Shown one piece after another: positions 35,947-45,152 of a stretch of DNA of 64,000 nt (its first letter is position 1; each line of letters starts with the position of its first letter). The notes under the pieces are model-generated. The model ran no database searches. It was not told where the DNA came from and worked only from the letters and a program-made list of their open reading frames with translations. Source of the stretch: Pedobacter sp. MC2016-14 (GTDB lineage: Bacteria > Bacteroidota > Bacteroidia > Sphingobacteriales > Sphingobacteriaceae); the NCBI RefSeq assembly GCF_020991475.1, contig NZ_JAJMPA010000001.1, positions 2,728,001 through 2,792,000 of the forward strand, in the 5' to 3' direction. A program made the translations under genes and the position numbers.

Positions 35947-36654
35947 CTAGAAGTTTGGTTTAAGCACGTATTTGTCGTAGAACCTGAAGATGTGTTCAGC
36001 GGCTTCTTCTGCAGTATCTACCAGTCTAAATAAGTTTAAATCTTCTGCATGTATGTTGTGCTCTTTTTGCAACATCGTATTGGTAATCCAGTCTACCAGG
36101 CCACTCCAGTAAGAAGTGCCAACAAGTACAATAGGGAAGCGTGCAATTTTCCCAGTCTGGATCAGGGTAATTGCTTCAAAAAGCTCATCCATAGTGCCCA
36201 TACCCCCGGGAAGAACAATGAATCCCTGGGAGTACTTCATGAACATCACCTTGCGGATAAAGAAATAATCAAATTCAAGCAGTTTATTGTGATCAATGTA
36301 TTTGTTGTGAAACTGCTCAAAAGGGAGGTCTATGTTTAAACCTACAGATTTACCACCATTCATGTGGGCACCCTTATTTCCAGCCTCCATGATACCGGGA
36401 CCACCGCCTGTGATCACTCCGTATCCACGTTCTGTAAGTAAACGGCCACATTCTACCGCAATTTCATAATAGGGATTGGTCTCTGCAGTTCTTGCAGAAC
36501 CAAAGATGGATACACATGGGCCTATTTTGGCAAGCTTTTCAAAGCCATCTACAAATTCTGCCATGATTTTAAAGATCTGCCAGGAATCAGTTACTTTAAT
36601 TTCCTGCCAGTTTTTATTTTCAAATGCACTTCTTATTTTCTCGTCGCTCGTCAT
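35947..36654 (-). CDS. LOG family protein (Rossmann-fold nucleotide hydrolase)
   Basis: Members cleave the N-glycosidic bond of nucleoside 5'-monophosphates; in plants this activates cytokinins. The two signature motifs are intact: GGGPGIMEA (83-91) and PGGMGTMDE (149-157), with the conserved SARTAE-type FGSAR (51-55) ahead. 235 residues, normal for the TIGR00730 type. It starts 10 bp after the stop of the upstream symporter gene on the same strand, so they form an operon. The physiological substrate in this organism is unknown. Confidence 0.88.
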   Translation of the reverse strand: MTSDEKIRSAFENKNWQEIKVTDSWQIFKIMAEFVDGFEKLAKIGPCVSIFGSARTAETNPYYEIAVECGRLLTERGYGVITGGGPGIMEAGNKGAHMNGGKSVGLNIDLPFEQFHNKYIDHNKLLEFDYFFIRKVMFMKYSQGFIVLPGGMGTMDELFEAITLIQTGKIARFPIVLVGTSYWSGLVDWITNTMLQKEHNIHAEDLNLFRLVDTAEEAAEHIFRFYDKYVLKPNF

Positions 36655-36664
36655 TCCTTTGGTG

Positions 36665-38173
36665 TTAAAATCTTGTTTGTTGATCTGTTTTTTTGCTGAT
36701 CATCAGTAATCCGATAAAAGTAATTAGTCCATTCACTAAAATCAATTCTACACTGAATTTATATCCTCCGAGTAATGTTTCGGAGTTTTTATCCAGCAAA
36801 TAGCAGATTGCCGGGGATATGATACACATAAAAGGTACCAATTTATCATGAAGTCCTCTGTTTTTTACAAATAAGCCAAAACTGTACAATCCTAAAAGTG
36901 GTCCGTAAGTATAAGAAGCGACCTTAAAAATGCCTTTTACAACAGATTCATCATTTACAGCATTGAAAAGGATAATTACTAAAAACATCAGGATGGAAAA
37001 CCCAACGTGCACCACATGACGTTTGTTTACAGCTGCTTTAGAATTTTGGTTGTCACCTTTGTTCATTTGTAAGAAATCTACACAGAATGAAGTGGTTAGG
37101 GCGGTTAAAGCAGAATCTGTTGTGGCAAAAGTAGCTGCGGTTAAGCCCAGCATAAATACAATGGCAGGAATGACGGCCAAATGGTTTAAGGCAATTTCTG
37201 GAAACAGGAAGTCTGTGCGTGGTTTACCGGTAACATGGTCTAATGGGATGGCAATACCATTTTTACTTGCATAGATGTACAACAATGCGCCAACACTTAA
37301 AAAGAAAATATTTAGCACCACAAATACGCCTGTAAAGGTAAACATGTTTTTTTGGGCTTCTTTAATGGTACCCATGCTTAGGTTTTTTTGCATCAAATCC
37401 TGGTCAAGCCCGGTCATTGCAATAGTTACAAAAATACCGCCTATTAATGCTTTGCTGAAGTGGAAGGGGTTGGTGAGGAAATCTTCATAGAAGAAGATTT
37501 TTGCATAACCACTGTTTTTAATGGTTTCAAAAGATTGTGGAAGATTTAAATTAAGGCTATCGCATATAAAATATAGGGTCAGGAATACGGAAAGAACAAG
37601 GAAAAATGTTTGTAACGTATCGGTAATGATGATGGTTTTTAATCCGCCTTTAAAGGTATAAGACCAGATTAACCCTAATGAAATGAGTACGGTAACCCAA
37701 AATGGGATGCCATAGCTATCGAATATAAAACGTTGCAATACAATAACTACCAGGTATAAACGAAAGGCTGAACCTATGGTGCGGCTGATTAAAAAGATGC
37801 TTGCGGCAGTTTTGTAACTGTAATAGCCTAAGCGCTGTTCTATATAGCTGTAGATGGATGTTAACCTCATGCGGTAATAGAGCGGCAGTAATACCGTGGC
37901 AATGATGATGAAGCCTATTGCGTTTCCGAGTACAAATTGAAAATACTGGAACTGGTTTCCGGCTGGCGAACCGACCTCTCCGGGAACGGAAATAAAAGTA
38001 ACGCCAGACAGCGCAGTACCAATCATCCCAAAAGCGACCAGGTACCATTTTGAATTTCTGTTGGCAATAAAAAAGGTAGAATTATCTGACGACTTTTTAG
38101 AGGTGGCAAAGGCAATGACAATTAGCAGTAGAAAATAGCCAATAAGGAAGGATAGCAGTATAGCTGGACTCAT
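36665..38173 (-). CDS. Sodium:solute symporter (SSS family)
   Basis: About 13 transmembrane helices across 502 residues, starting LLSFLIGYFLLLIVIAFATSKK. Family signatures: FFIANRNSKWYLVAFGMIGTALSGVTFISVPG (first unwound helix region) and the conserved FMLGLTAATFATTDSALTAL near residue 340-360, the sodium-site helix. Imports a small solute with Na+; substrate not predictable. Followed by the LOG gene in a two-gene unit. Confidence 0.88.
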   Translation of the reverse strand: MSPAILLSFLIGYFLLLIVIAFATSKKSSDNSTFFIANRNSKWYLVAFGMIGTALSGVTFISVPGEVGSPAGNQFQYFQFVLGNAIGFIIIATVLLPLYYRMRLTSIYSYIEQRLGYYSYKTAASIFLISRTIGSAFRLYLVVIVLQRFIFDSYGIPFWVTVLISLGLIWSYTFKGGLKTIIITDTLQTFFLVLSVFLTLYFICDSLNLNLPQSFETIKNSGYAKIFFYEDFLTNPFHFSKALIGGIFVTIAMTGLDQDLMQKNLSMGTIKEAQKNMFTFTGVFVVLNIFFLSVGALLYIYASKNGIAIPLDHVTGKPRTDFLFPEIALNHLAVIPAIVFMLGLTAATFATTDSALTALTTSFCVDFLQMNKGDNQNSKAAVNKRHVVHVGFSILMFLVIILFNAVNDESVVKGIFKVASYTYGPLLGLYSFGLFVKNRGLHDKLVPFMCIISPAICYLLDKNSETLLGGYKFSVELILVNGLITFIGLLMISKKTDQQTRF

Positions 38174-38309
38174 TTGTATATTTTTTAGGTCTTAAATGTA
38201 AGAAATTCATCTTTTAAAAATGGATAACAGGATACTTAAGCTGAAAAATAAATGAAACCCTGTTCTTTTTCTGGAATATTAGTGGCCAGAATAAGGCTGA
38301 AAAGGTAAA

Positions 38310-38339
38310 TTGATTACATCCAATTTTTAGCTAAATTTG
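38310..38339 (+). promoter_or_regulatory. Promoter of recR, probably leaderless
   Basis: TTG at 38310-38312, a 19-nt spacer and TAAATTTG at 38332-38339, exact matches to both elements. The recR ATG begins only 5 nt after the -7 element, so the mRNA is predicted to have no or almost no 5' leader. Confidence 0.7.
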
Positions 38340-38343
38340 CTGA

Positions 38344-38961
38344 ATGAATTTTTCTTCTAAACTGCTTGAGAGTGCCGTAGCTGAGTTTGCTAAACTACCT
38401 GGGGTGGGGCAAAAGACAGCATTGAGACTGGTATTACATTTATTGAACAGGGAGCAAGAAGAAGTAGATTTGTTTGGGAACAGCATTATAAAGCTGAAGC
38501 AGGAAATTAAACACTGTAACATTTGCCACAATATCTCGGATAATCATATCTGTGAAATTTGTATGTCTGTAAAACGAGATAAGGAGGTAATTTGTGTGGT
38601 AGAGGATACACGGGATGTAATGGCGGTGGAGAATACTTCGCAATATTTTGGTGTTTATCATGTGCTAGGGGGACTGATCTCGCCAATGGACGGCATTGGA
38701 CCATCAGATTTATTTATTGATTCTTTGGTGCAAAGGGTAGCCACTACACCTGTAAAGGAAGTGATTTTAGCGCTGAGTGCAACCATGGAAGGGGATACCA
38801 CATTATTTTACCTGTATAAAAAATTAAAGGAATTTCAAATTTCCATCACCACTATAGCAAAAGGGATTGCCTTTGGGGGTGAACTGGAATATGCGGATGA
38901 AATTACACTGGGACGCTCCATTGTAACCAGGGTTCCTTATGAAAACTCAATTATAAAATAA
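38344..38961 (+). CDS. recR: Recombination protein RecR
   Basis: RecF-pathway DNA gap-binding and RecO-partner protein. Helix-hairpin-helix (KLPGVGQKTALRLVLHLL, ~18-35), four-cysteine zinc motif CNICHNISDNHICEIC (~58-73), and a Toprim domain (VICVVEDTRDVMAVE onward) ending in the Walker-like GELEYADEITLGRSI. 205 residues, as expected. The SDR gene follows after 6 bp. Confidence 0.95.
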   Translation: MNFSSKLLESAVAEFAKLPGVGQKTALRLVLHLLNREQEEVDLFGNSIIKLKQEIKHCNICHNISDNHICEICMSVKRDKEVICVVEDTRDVMAVENTSQYFGVYHVLGGLISPMDGIGPSDLFIDSLVQRVATTPVKEVILALSATMEGDTTLFYLYKKLKEFQISITTIAKGIAFGGELEYADEITLGRSIVTRVPYENSIIK

Positions 38962-38967
38962 TTTATC

Positions 38968-39780
38968 ATGGATTTTAAGGATAAGGTAGTCATCATTACA
39001 GGTGCATCTTCTGGTATTGGAAAAGCTTGTGCTGAAGAATTTGCCAAAAGAGGGGCAAACCTGGTGCTTGCAGCAAGGCAATATGTAACGCTATGCGAGA
39101 TTACCTCTGAATTGGGGGAGCGGTTTGGCGTAAAGGCCGTAGCGGTACAGGCTGATGTGAGTAATGAGGAAGATTGTAAAATGCTGGTTAAGCAGGGTAT
39201 GCTGACTTTTGGCAAAATTGACATCCTCATTAATAACGCAGGTTTGTCTATGCGTGCTTTATTTGCTGATCTGGACCTCTCGGTCTTGAAGAACCTGATG
39301 GATGTAAACTTTTGGGGTACTGTGTACTGCACAAAATATGCTTTGCCTGAACTGGTAAAAACAAAAGGTACCATTGTTGGTGTATCTTCCATTGCAGGTT
39401 ACCGGGGTTTGCCGGGAAGAAGTGGATACTCTGCTTCTAAATTTGCAATGAATGGATTTATGGAGTCACTTAGGTTAGAATTGCGGGAAAAAGGCGTACA
39501 TGTTATGGTAGCTTGTCCGGGTTTTACAGCTTCAAATATTAGGTTTACAGCCTTGGCTAAAGATGGATCATCACATGGGGATACGAATATGGAAGAGGGT
39601 AAAATGATGACTTCAGAGGAAGTTGCTAAGAATATTGCTGAAGGCATTGGGGCCCGTAAACGTACACTGGTGATGACAGGGCAAGGGAAGCTTACAGTAT
39701 GGCTAAATAAATTGCTGCCTTCGCTGGCGGATAAGCTGGTTTTTAACCATTACAAAAAAGAGAAGAATCCTTTAATTTAA
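38968..39780 (+). CDS. Short-chain dehydrogenase/reductase
   Basis: Classical SDR: cofactor motif TGASSGIGKACAEE (~11-24), NNAGLS, IVGVSSIAGY with the catalytic Ser, and YSASK as the Tyr-x-x-x-Lys pair. The C-terminal extension (GARKRTLVMTGQGKLTVWLNKLLPSLADKLV) is typical of DltE/YqjQ-like SDRs that often carry a membrane-associated tail. 270 residues. Lies 6 bp after recR and 10 bp before an esterase gene; the three are probably co-transcribed. Substrate unknown. Confidence 0.9.
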   Translation: MDFKDKVVIITGASSGIGKACAEEFAKRGANLVLAARQYVTLCEITSELGERFGVKAVAVQADVSNEEDCKMLVKQGMLTFGKIDILINNAGLSMRALFADLDLSVLKNLMDVNFWGTVYCTKYALPELVKTKGTIVGVSSIAGYRGLPGRSGYSASKFAMNGFMESLRLELREKGVHVMVACPGFTASNIRFTALAKDGSSHGDTNMEEGKMMTSEEVAKNIAEGIGARKRTLVMTGQGKLTVWLNKLLPSLADKLVFNHYKKEKNPLI

Positions 39781-39790
39781 AATAACCTGT

Positions 39791-40633
39791 TTGAAAAATA
39801 TACTGCTGCTTATTTTTATGATCCAGATTTCTACTTCTTTTGCTGGGGTAAAGGTTAAAAAGGACATTAATTATACCGTTAAGAACGATCTTCGCAGACA
39901 ATTAAATGTCTACTATAAAAAAGGTATGGCAGCCAAAGAGGTTGTTGTTTTTATCCATGGAGGTTCATGGAGCACTGGTAAAAAGGATATTTATTGGTGG
40001 CTGGCAAGAAACCTGGCTAGAAAGGGCATGGTTGCTGTGACCATAAATTACCGCCTTGCACCTGAGGTGCAGTATCGGGAAATGGCACAGGATTGCGCAG
40101 ACGCGGTTGGTTGGGTTGTAAGAAATATCCCAACCTATGGTGGCAATCCTGACAAGATTTTTTTAATGGGGCACTCTGCAGGCGCTCATTTGGCTGAATT
40201 GATCAATGCTGATCCTCAATATTTTTTAGGTTCGGGAATAAATACAAATCCTGTGAAAGGTTTGATTTTAAACGACCCATTTGGTTTAGATATGCTGGAG
40301 TACCTTAGTAAAGCGGAGAAAGATGGCAATTACTACAATTTTCTGCATACTTTTTCTGCAGATCCGGCAGTTTGGGAAATGGGATCTCCTTTGCACTACG
40401 CTGATCAGATTCGCAATCCTCACTTAATTTTTTATGGTTCAAAAACGTACCCTGCTATACAATTGCAATCGAGACGAATGTATGATACGCTGCTTGCCCA
40501 GCACATTAAAGCTGAATTGCATGTGATTAAGAATAAAAAGCATGTGGGTATGATTACACAAATGATTTTTGGGAGGAACCCACTGTATACCTATATTTTA
40601 GAATTTATTAGGGGTACGGGTAAGAAAAAATAA
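39791..40633 (+). CDS. Secreted alpha/beta hydrolase (carboxylesterase-like)
   Basis: BD-FAE/HSL-type esterase fold: oxyanion motif FIHGGSW (55-60), nucleophile Ser129 in MGHSAGAH, and a C-terminal His in KNKKHVGM. The signal peptide (KNILLLIFMIQISTSFA) is complete only if translation begins at the TTG at 39791; the first in-frame ATG would leave a truncated signal. 280 residues. Downstream of recR and the SDR gene. The natural ester is unknown. Confidence 0.8.
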   Translation: MKNILLLIFMIQISTSFAGVKVKKDINYTVKNDLRRQLNVYYKKGMAAKEVVVFIHGGSWSTGKKDIYWWLARNLARKGMVAVTINYRLAPEVQYREMAQDCADAVGWVVRNIPTYGGNPDKIFLMGHSAGAHLAELINADPQYFLGSGINTNPVKGLILNDPFGLDMLEYLSKAEKDGNYYNFLHTFSADPAVWEMGSPLHYADQIRNPHLIFYGSKTYPAIQLQSRRMYDTLLAQHIKAELHVIKNKKHVGMITQMIFGRNPLYTYILEFIRGTGKKK

Positions 40634-40726
40634 GAAAACACTTTTCGTCTCCTCGTATCTTAGCCCTGAATAAAGGTAAAGACCAGCATGTCAACTTACA
40701 GTATTTTCTCATTTTTTTTAAAAAGA

Positions 40727-40758
40727 TTTGCTGCTTTGCCAAAACTATTCCATATTTG
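40727..40758 (+). promoter_or_regulatory. Promoter of the trp operon
   Basis: TTTG at 40727-40730, a 20-nt spacer and CATATTTG at 40751-40758 (five of six fixed bases of TAnnTTTG). The leader peptide ATG starts 5 nt downstream, so the leader is probably translated from the very 5' end. Confidence 0.65.
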
Positions 40759-40763
40759 CTTTA

Positions 40764-40817
40764 ATGATACTAACAAACGGACTTAACAATTGGTGGTGGC
40801 ACAACGCAGCAGCGTAG
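40764..40817 (+). CDS. trpL: trp operon leader peptide with three consecutive Trp codons
   Basis: ATG to TAG encodes MILTNGLNNWWWHNAAA, 17 residues with TGG TGG TGG at 40791-40799. It lies between a good promoter and an intrinsic terminator ahead of trpD. AACCCT at 40821-40826, just after the stop codon, is complementary to AGGGTT, the 5' arm of the terminator. A ribosome at the stop would cover it (terminator forms); a ribosome stalled on the Trp codons would leave it free (antiterminator). This is the logic of classical attenuation. No canonical ribosome binding site is present, in line with a near-leaderless start. Confidence 0.85.
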   Translation: MILTNGLNNWWWHNAAA

Positions 40818-40863
40818 TGTAACCCTTTTTTGTACGTTTATTTTTTATATAAAAGATATGTTG

Positions 40864-40889
40864 AGGGTTGCTGAGAAGCAACCCTTTTT
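40864..40889 (+). terminator. trp attenuator terminator
   Basis: AGGGTTGCT (40864-40872), loop GAGA, AGCAACCCT (40877-40885) and a T run to 40889: a perfect 9-bp stem ending 11 bp before trpD. Confidence 0.88.
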
Positions 40890-40900
40890 GTTTTATAACC

Positions 40901-41887
40901 ATGAAGAAAATATTAAACCACTTATTTGAAAACAAGAGCTTTAGCCGGGCCGAAGCACAAAAAATCTTAACGGCTATTGCCCTGGGAGAATACAATACCT
41001 CGCAAATTGCAGCCTTTATTACGGCCTTTGCAATGCGGAACATTACGGTGCAGGAGCTGCAGGGTTTTAGGGATGCCATGCTTGACCTTTGTATTAAGGT
41101 TGATCTTTCTGATTTTGAATTGGTAGATTTATGTGGTACGGGTGGAGATGGTAAAGATACTTTCAATATTTCTACTCTGGCTTCTTTTGTAGTTGCCGGA
41201 ACCGGACATAAGGTAGCTAAACATGGTAATTATGGGGTTTCGTCTGGCTGTGGTTCTTCTAACGTGATGGAATACCTTGGCTATAAGTTTTCTGGTGACC
41301 CGGAGGTTTTAAAAAGGAGTGTTGAACAGGCCGGGATTTGTTTTATCCATGCGCCATTATTTAACCCGGCCATGAAAACTGTAGCACCAATTAGAAAGGA
41401 ACTTGGGGTTAAAACTTTCTTTAATATGCTTGGGCCTATGTGCAATCCTGCACAGCCTAAAAACCAGATTGTGGGTGTATTTAGTTTGGAACTGGCACGT
41501 TTGTATGCCTACTTATATCAGGATACAGATAAAAATTATACCATATTGCATGCTGTGGATGGTTTTGATGAACTTTCATTGACTTGCGATGTTAAGACTT
41601 TTAGCAAAAGAGGTGAGGCGCTGATTAAGGTGGCTGATCTGGGCTTTGATTTACTGGCTGAAAACCAAATTACAGGAGGTGATACCGTAGCGTCTTCGGC
41701 AAAGATTTTTATGGATGTATTGAATGGGGAGGGTACCGATGCGCAACATAATGTGGTGCTTTGTAATGCGGCACTGGCCATGCAAACTATAGACGATACG
41801 CGCTCTTTTGCAGATTGTTTTTACGATGCAGAGGAGTCCTTGATGAATAAAAAGGCTTTGGGTAGTTTTAAAAAGCTGATTTCATGA
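40901..41887 (+). CDS. trpD: Anthranilate phosphoribosyltransferase
   Basis: Transfers phosphoribose from PRPP to anthranilate. The PRPP-binding loop CGTGGDGKDTFNIST (78-92) and KHGNYGVSSGCGSSNVMEYLG with the second site are intact; N-terminal helical domain as usual. 328 residues. The start at 40901 (MKKILNHLF) is used because the earlier in-frame TTG at 40868 lies inside the terminator hairpin. First structural gene of trpDFBA; the stop overlaps the trpF start by 4 bp. Confidence 0.95.
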   Translation: MKKILNHLFENKSFSRAEAQKILTAIALGEYNTSQIAAFITAFAMRNITVQELQGFRDAMLDLCIKVDLSDFELVDLCGTGGDGKDTFNISTLASFVVAGTGHKVAKHGNYGVSSGCGSSNVMEYLGYKFSGDPEVLKRSVEQAGICFIHAPLFNPAMKTVAPIRKELGVKTFFNMLGPMCNPAQPKNQIVGVFSLELARLYAYLYQDTDKNYTILHAVDGFDELSLTCDVKTFSKRGEALIKVADLGFDLLAENQITGGDTVASSAKIFMDVLNGEGTDAQHNVVLCNAALAMQTIDDTRSFADCFYDAEESLMNKKALGSFKKLIS

Positions 41888-42504
41888 GTGTTAAGTTAAA
41901 AATATGCGGAATGAAAGTTCCCGAAAATATTGCGGATGTGGTTGCCCTTGAACCGGATTATATGGGATTTATTTTCTTCCCCGGATCTAAAAGGTTTGTG
42001 GCAGACCTGAATCCTGACTTCATAAAGCATATTCCGGAAGCCATTAAAGCTACTGGCGTTTTTGTGGATGAACAGTTGGAAGTACTGAAAGAAAAGATAG
42101 TTGCGTATGGGCTAAAAGCGGTACAGTTGCATGGCAAGGAAAGTGTGGCCTACTGCGCCGCCTTGAAAGAGAGCGGGGTAGAGGTGATTAAGGCTTTTGG
42201 AATTGATGAATCTTTTGATTTTGACCAGCTTGATGATTATTATGATGTAACTGACTACTTTTTGTTTGACACGCAAACAGCTGAACATGGCGGATCTGGA
42301 AAGGCTTTTAATTGGCGTTTATTGGAAAAATATCAGCTGTTAAAGCCTTTCTTTTTAAGTGGCGGTATTGGATTAGACAATGCGCAGGAATTATTTAGGG
42401 TAAATGATGAGCGTTTGTACGCTGTAGATGTGAACAGCAGGTTTGAACTTGAGCCGGGACTAAAGGACATAGATAAATTGGGTGAATTTAAAATACAATT
42501 ATGA
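41884..42504 (+). CDS. trpF: Phosphoribosylanthranilate isomerase
   Basis: Amadori rearrangement of phosphoribosylanthranilate. TIM barrel of 206 residues with the general base Cys in KLKICGMK (~5-12), GVFVDE, VQLHGKE and the general acid Asp in [28 protein letters not shown] forms the phosphate site. Stand-alone, not fused to trpC, and coupled to trpD and trpB by 4-bp overlaps. Confidence 0.95.
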   Translation: MSVKLKICGMKVPENIADVVALEPDYMGFIFFPGSKRFVADLNPDFIKHIPEAIKATGVFVDEQLEVLKEKIVAYGLKAVQLHGKESVAYCAALKESGVEVIKAFGIDESFDFDQLDDYYDVTDYFLFDTQTAEHGGSGKAFNWRLLEKYQLLKPFFLSGGIGLDNAQELFRVNDERLYAVDVNSRFELEPGLKDIDKLGEFKIQL

Positions 42505-43682
42505 GTTATTTTGTAAATGAAAAGGGATATTATGGCGATTTTGGGGGAGCATATATCCCTGAGATGTTGTATCCCAATGTAGAAGAATTGAGGCAGAATT
42601 ATCTTCAAATCATTAATGATGCAGATTTTCAAAAGGAATTTCATGCTTTACTAAAGGATTATGTTGGAAGGCCATCGCCACTGTATTTGGCTAAACGTTT
42701 GTCTGAAAAGTACAATGCAAATATCTTTTTGAAAAGAGAAGATTTGAACCACACGGGGGCTCATAAAATCAACAATACGATTGGACAGATTTTATTGGCA
42801 GAAAAACTGGGTAAAAAAAGGATTATTGCTGAAACTGGTGCGGGACAACATGGGGTAGCTACAGCTACAGTATGTGCGCTACGCGGACTGGAATGTGTGA
42901 TTTATATGGGCGAAGTGGATATTCAGCGCCAGGCACCAAATGTAGCCAGGATGAAAATGCTTGGCGCAAAGGTTGTTTCGGCAGTTTCTGGGAGCAAGAC
43001 TTTAAAAGATGCCACCAATGAGGCGATGCGCGACTGGATAAATAATCCGGTTGATACGCATTATATTATTGGATCTGTAGTTGGTCCGCATCCTTATCCT
43101 GATATGGTGGCTATTTTTCAATCCATCATTTCTGAGGAAACCAAAAGGCAATTACTGGAACAAACGGGTTCTGAACAACCGGATTACGTTTTGGCTTGTG
43201 TTGGTGGTGGAAGTAATGCGATGGGCATGTTTTATCATTTTATTGATGATGAAAATGTAAAGTTAATAGCGGTAGAAGCAGCGGGCAAAGGTGTGAGTAG
43301 TGGTTTTTCTGCTGCAACTACATTTTTAGGAAAAGAGGGCGTGCTACATGGCAGCAGAAGTATTTTAATGCAAACAGCAGACGGACAAGTGGTAGAGCCA
43401 CATTCTGTTTCTGCGGGATTGGATTATCCTGGAATTGGCCCCCAACATGCACATTTGTTTAAAACCACACGTGCAAAGTATGTTTCTATTACCGATGAAG
43501 AATCACTGGATGCGGGCTTGCTGCTTACCCAGAAGGAAGGCATCATCCCTGCAATTGAGAGTGCGCATGCATTGGCTTACCTGGAAAAAATGGTTTTTGC
43601 AGGAGGCGAAAATGTGGTGGTTTGCTTATCTGGAAGGGGAGATAAGGATATGGATACGTATATGAAATATTTTAATCTTTAA
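42501..43682 (+). CDS. trpB: Tryptophan synthase beta chain
   Basis: PLP enzyme condensing indole with serine. The PLP lysine Lys89 is in [25 protein letters not shown], the phosphate-binding [10 protein letters not shown] and LSGRGDKDM are present. [12 protein letters not shown] at the N-terminus is the TrpB1 type, which pairs with TrpA. 393 residues. Overlaps trpF by 4 bp; trpA follows after 1 bp. Confidence 0.97.
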   Translation: MSYFVNEKGYYGDFGGAYIPEMLYPNVEELRQNYLQIINDADFQKEFHALLKDYVGRPSPLYLAKRLSEKYNANIFLKREDLNHTGAHKINNTIGQILLAEKLGKKRIIAETGAGQHGVATATVCALRGLECVIYMGEVDIQRQAPNVARMKMLGAKVVSAVSGSKTLKDATNEAMRDWINNPVDTHYIIGSVVGPHPYPDMVAIFQSIISEETKRQLLEQTGSEQPDYVLACVGGGSNAMGMFYHFIDDENVKLIAVEAAGKGVSSGFSAATTFLGKEGVLHGSRSILMQTADGQVVEPHSVSAGLDYPGIGPQHAHLFKTTRAKYVSITDEESLDAGLLLTQKEGIIPAIESAHALAYLEKMVFAGGENVVVCLSGRGDKDMDTYMKYFNL

Positions 43683-43683
43683 G

Positions 43684-44451
43684 ATGAATAGAATCAATCA
43701 GTTATTTGAGAAAAGAAAGCACAATATCCTTTCTATTTATTATACAGCCGGTTTTCCTAATCTGGGAGATACGGTGCGGATTGCGGAGGCATTGGAGGCT
43801 GCCGGAGCAGATATGCTTGAAATTGGCTTCCCTTATTCGGATCCGGTTGCAGACGGGCCGGTGATACAGGCCAGCAGTAAACTTGCGCTTGACCATGGTA
43901 TGGATTTAAACCTGCTTTTTGAGCAATTAAAGGATTTGCGTAAAAAAGTAACCATTCCGGTCTTGTTGATGGGGTATGTAAATCCTGTTTTGCAGTATGG
44001 CGTAGAAAATTTTTGTAAAGCTTGTGCTGCTGTTGGGGTAGACGGATGCATTGTTCCTGATTTGCCCATGGTAGAATATGAAGAGTTTTATAAAGATACC
44101 TTTCTGGAAAATGGTTTGAGTAATATATTTTTGGTAACCCCACAGACATCACTGGAGCGGATCCATAAGATAGATAGTATCAGTAATGGTTTCATTTATT
44201 TGTTGTCTTCTTCTGCAACAACAGGTAAAGACCTGAATGTATCTGATGCCACGGAAAGCTATTTTGCGAGGATTAAAGCCATGGAGCTTAACAATCCTAC
44301 AATGATTGGCTTTGGGATCAGCAATAAGGCTACTTTTGATAAGGCTTGTAAATATGCCAACGGTGCTATTATTGGAACTGCCTTTGTGAAAGCCCTTGCT
44401 AAGGCTGCAACCGCAGAAGATATAGCTGAATTTATGAAAGACTTTAAATAG
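43684..44451 (+). CDS. trpA: Tryptophan synthase alpha chain
   Basis: Cleaves indole-3-glycerol phosphate to indole for TrpB. Catalytic Glu46 (MLEIGFPYSDP) and Asp57 (VADGPVIQ) are conserved, as are LMGYVNPVLQYG, GCIVPDLP and the phosphate-site GFGIS. 255 residues. Last gene of the trpDFBA operon; trpE, trpG and trpC are not in the window. A small GGCCGA/TCGGCC hairpin without a T run follows at 44471-44494. Confidence 0.96.
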   Translation: MNRINQLFEKRKHNILSIYYTAGFPNLGDTVRIAEALEAAGADMLEIGFPYSDPVADGPVIQASSKLALDHGMDLNLLFEQLKDLRKKVTIPVLLMGYVNPVLQYGVENFCKACAAVGVDGCIVPDLPMVEYEEFYKDTFLENGLSNIFLVTPQTSLERIHKIDSISNGFIYLLSSSATTGKDLNVSDATESYFARIKAMELNNPTMIGFGISNKATFDKACKYANGAIIGTAFVKALAKAATAEDIAEFMKDFK

Positions 44452-44478
44452 TATTTCTATTAGGAGATTAGGCCGATG

Positions 44479-45099
44479 CTAAAGGTAGTCGGCCAAAATC
44501 CCTTTACCTTGTCTGATGATTTCAAAATCGCCCGAGGTACAATCTACTACTGTAGAAGCCTCATTATCGCCATAACCACCATCAATAACCAAATCTACAA
44601 GGTCTTCGTATTTTTCATGGATCAATTCCGGATCTGTAGAATACTCGAGTAATTCATCATCGTCCTTAATAGAGGTAGAGAGGATTGGATTTCCTAAAAC
44701 CTTTACAATTTCACGCGCTATAGCATTGTCTGGTACACGAATACCGACTGTTTTTTTATTGGAGCTCAGTAGTTTAGGTACGTTTCCGCTGGCATTGAAA
44801 ATAAAAGTGAAAGGGCCAGGGAGCGCTTTCTTTAACAACCTGAAAACGGTGGTATCAATTGGCTTTACGTAATCTGAAATATGGCTTAAGTCAGAACAAA
44901 TGAAAGAGAAATTTGCTTTCTCTGGTTTGATACCTCTGATGCGGCAAATTTTCTCTATGGCTTTTTGGTTGGTGATGTCACAGCCAAGTCCATAAATGGT
45001 ATCTGTAGGGTAGATAATCAATCCCCCTTTTTTAAGTACCTCTACCACTTGCTCAATAGCTTTGGGATTGGGATTTTCGGGATAGATTTTAACTAACAT
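44479..45099 (-). CDS. Sua5/YciO/YrdC-type L-threonylcarbamoyladenylate synthase
   Basis: Member of the family that makes threonylcarbamoyl-AMP for the t6A37 modification of ANN-decoding tRNAs. YrdC fold: [18 protein letters not shown] (~29-46), [44 protein letters not shown] and the end [16 protein letters not shown]. The KRPxxKPL-type signature is altered to [11 protein letters not shown], the YciO-like variant, so equivalence to TsaC is likely but not certain. 206 residues, no Sua5 C-terminal domain. Transcribed in the same direction as asnS, 53 bp downstream of it. Confidence 0.82.
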   Translation of the reverse strand: MLVKIYPENPNPKAIEQVVEVLKKGGLIIYPTDTIYGLGCDITNQKAIEKICRIRGIKPEKANFSFICSDLSHISDYVKPIDTTVFRLLKKALPGPFTFIFNASGNVPKLLSSNKKTVGIRVPDNAIAREIVKVLGNPILSTSIKDDDELLEYSTDPELIHEKYEDLVDLVIDGGYGDNEASTVVDCTSGDFEIIRQGKGILADYL

Positions 45100-45118
45100 A
45101 GGAAGGGGTATTTATTTG

Positions 45119-45145
45119 GTTGGTTAGCTTGTAACTAACCAACCG
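45119..45145. terminator. Hairpin after asnS, possible weak terminator
   Basis: GGTTGGTTAG (45119-45128) and CTAACCAACC (45136-45145) form a perfect 10-bp stem 7 bp after the asnS stop. In the asnS direction it is followed by AAATAAAT rather than a T run, so efficient termination is doubtful. Confidence 0.4.
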
Positions 45146-45152
45146 TATTTTA

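Noticed and set aside
44471..44494. Terminator after trpA
   Set aside because: The GGCCGA/TCGGCC stem is only 6 bp, has no T run and overlaps the convergent gene's 3' end.
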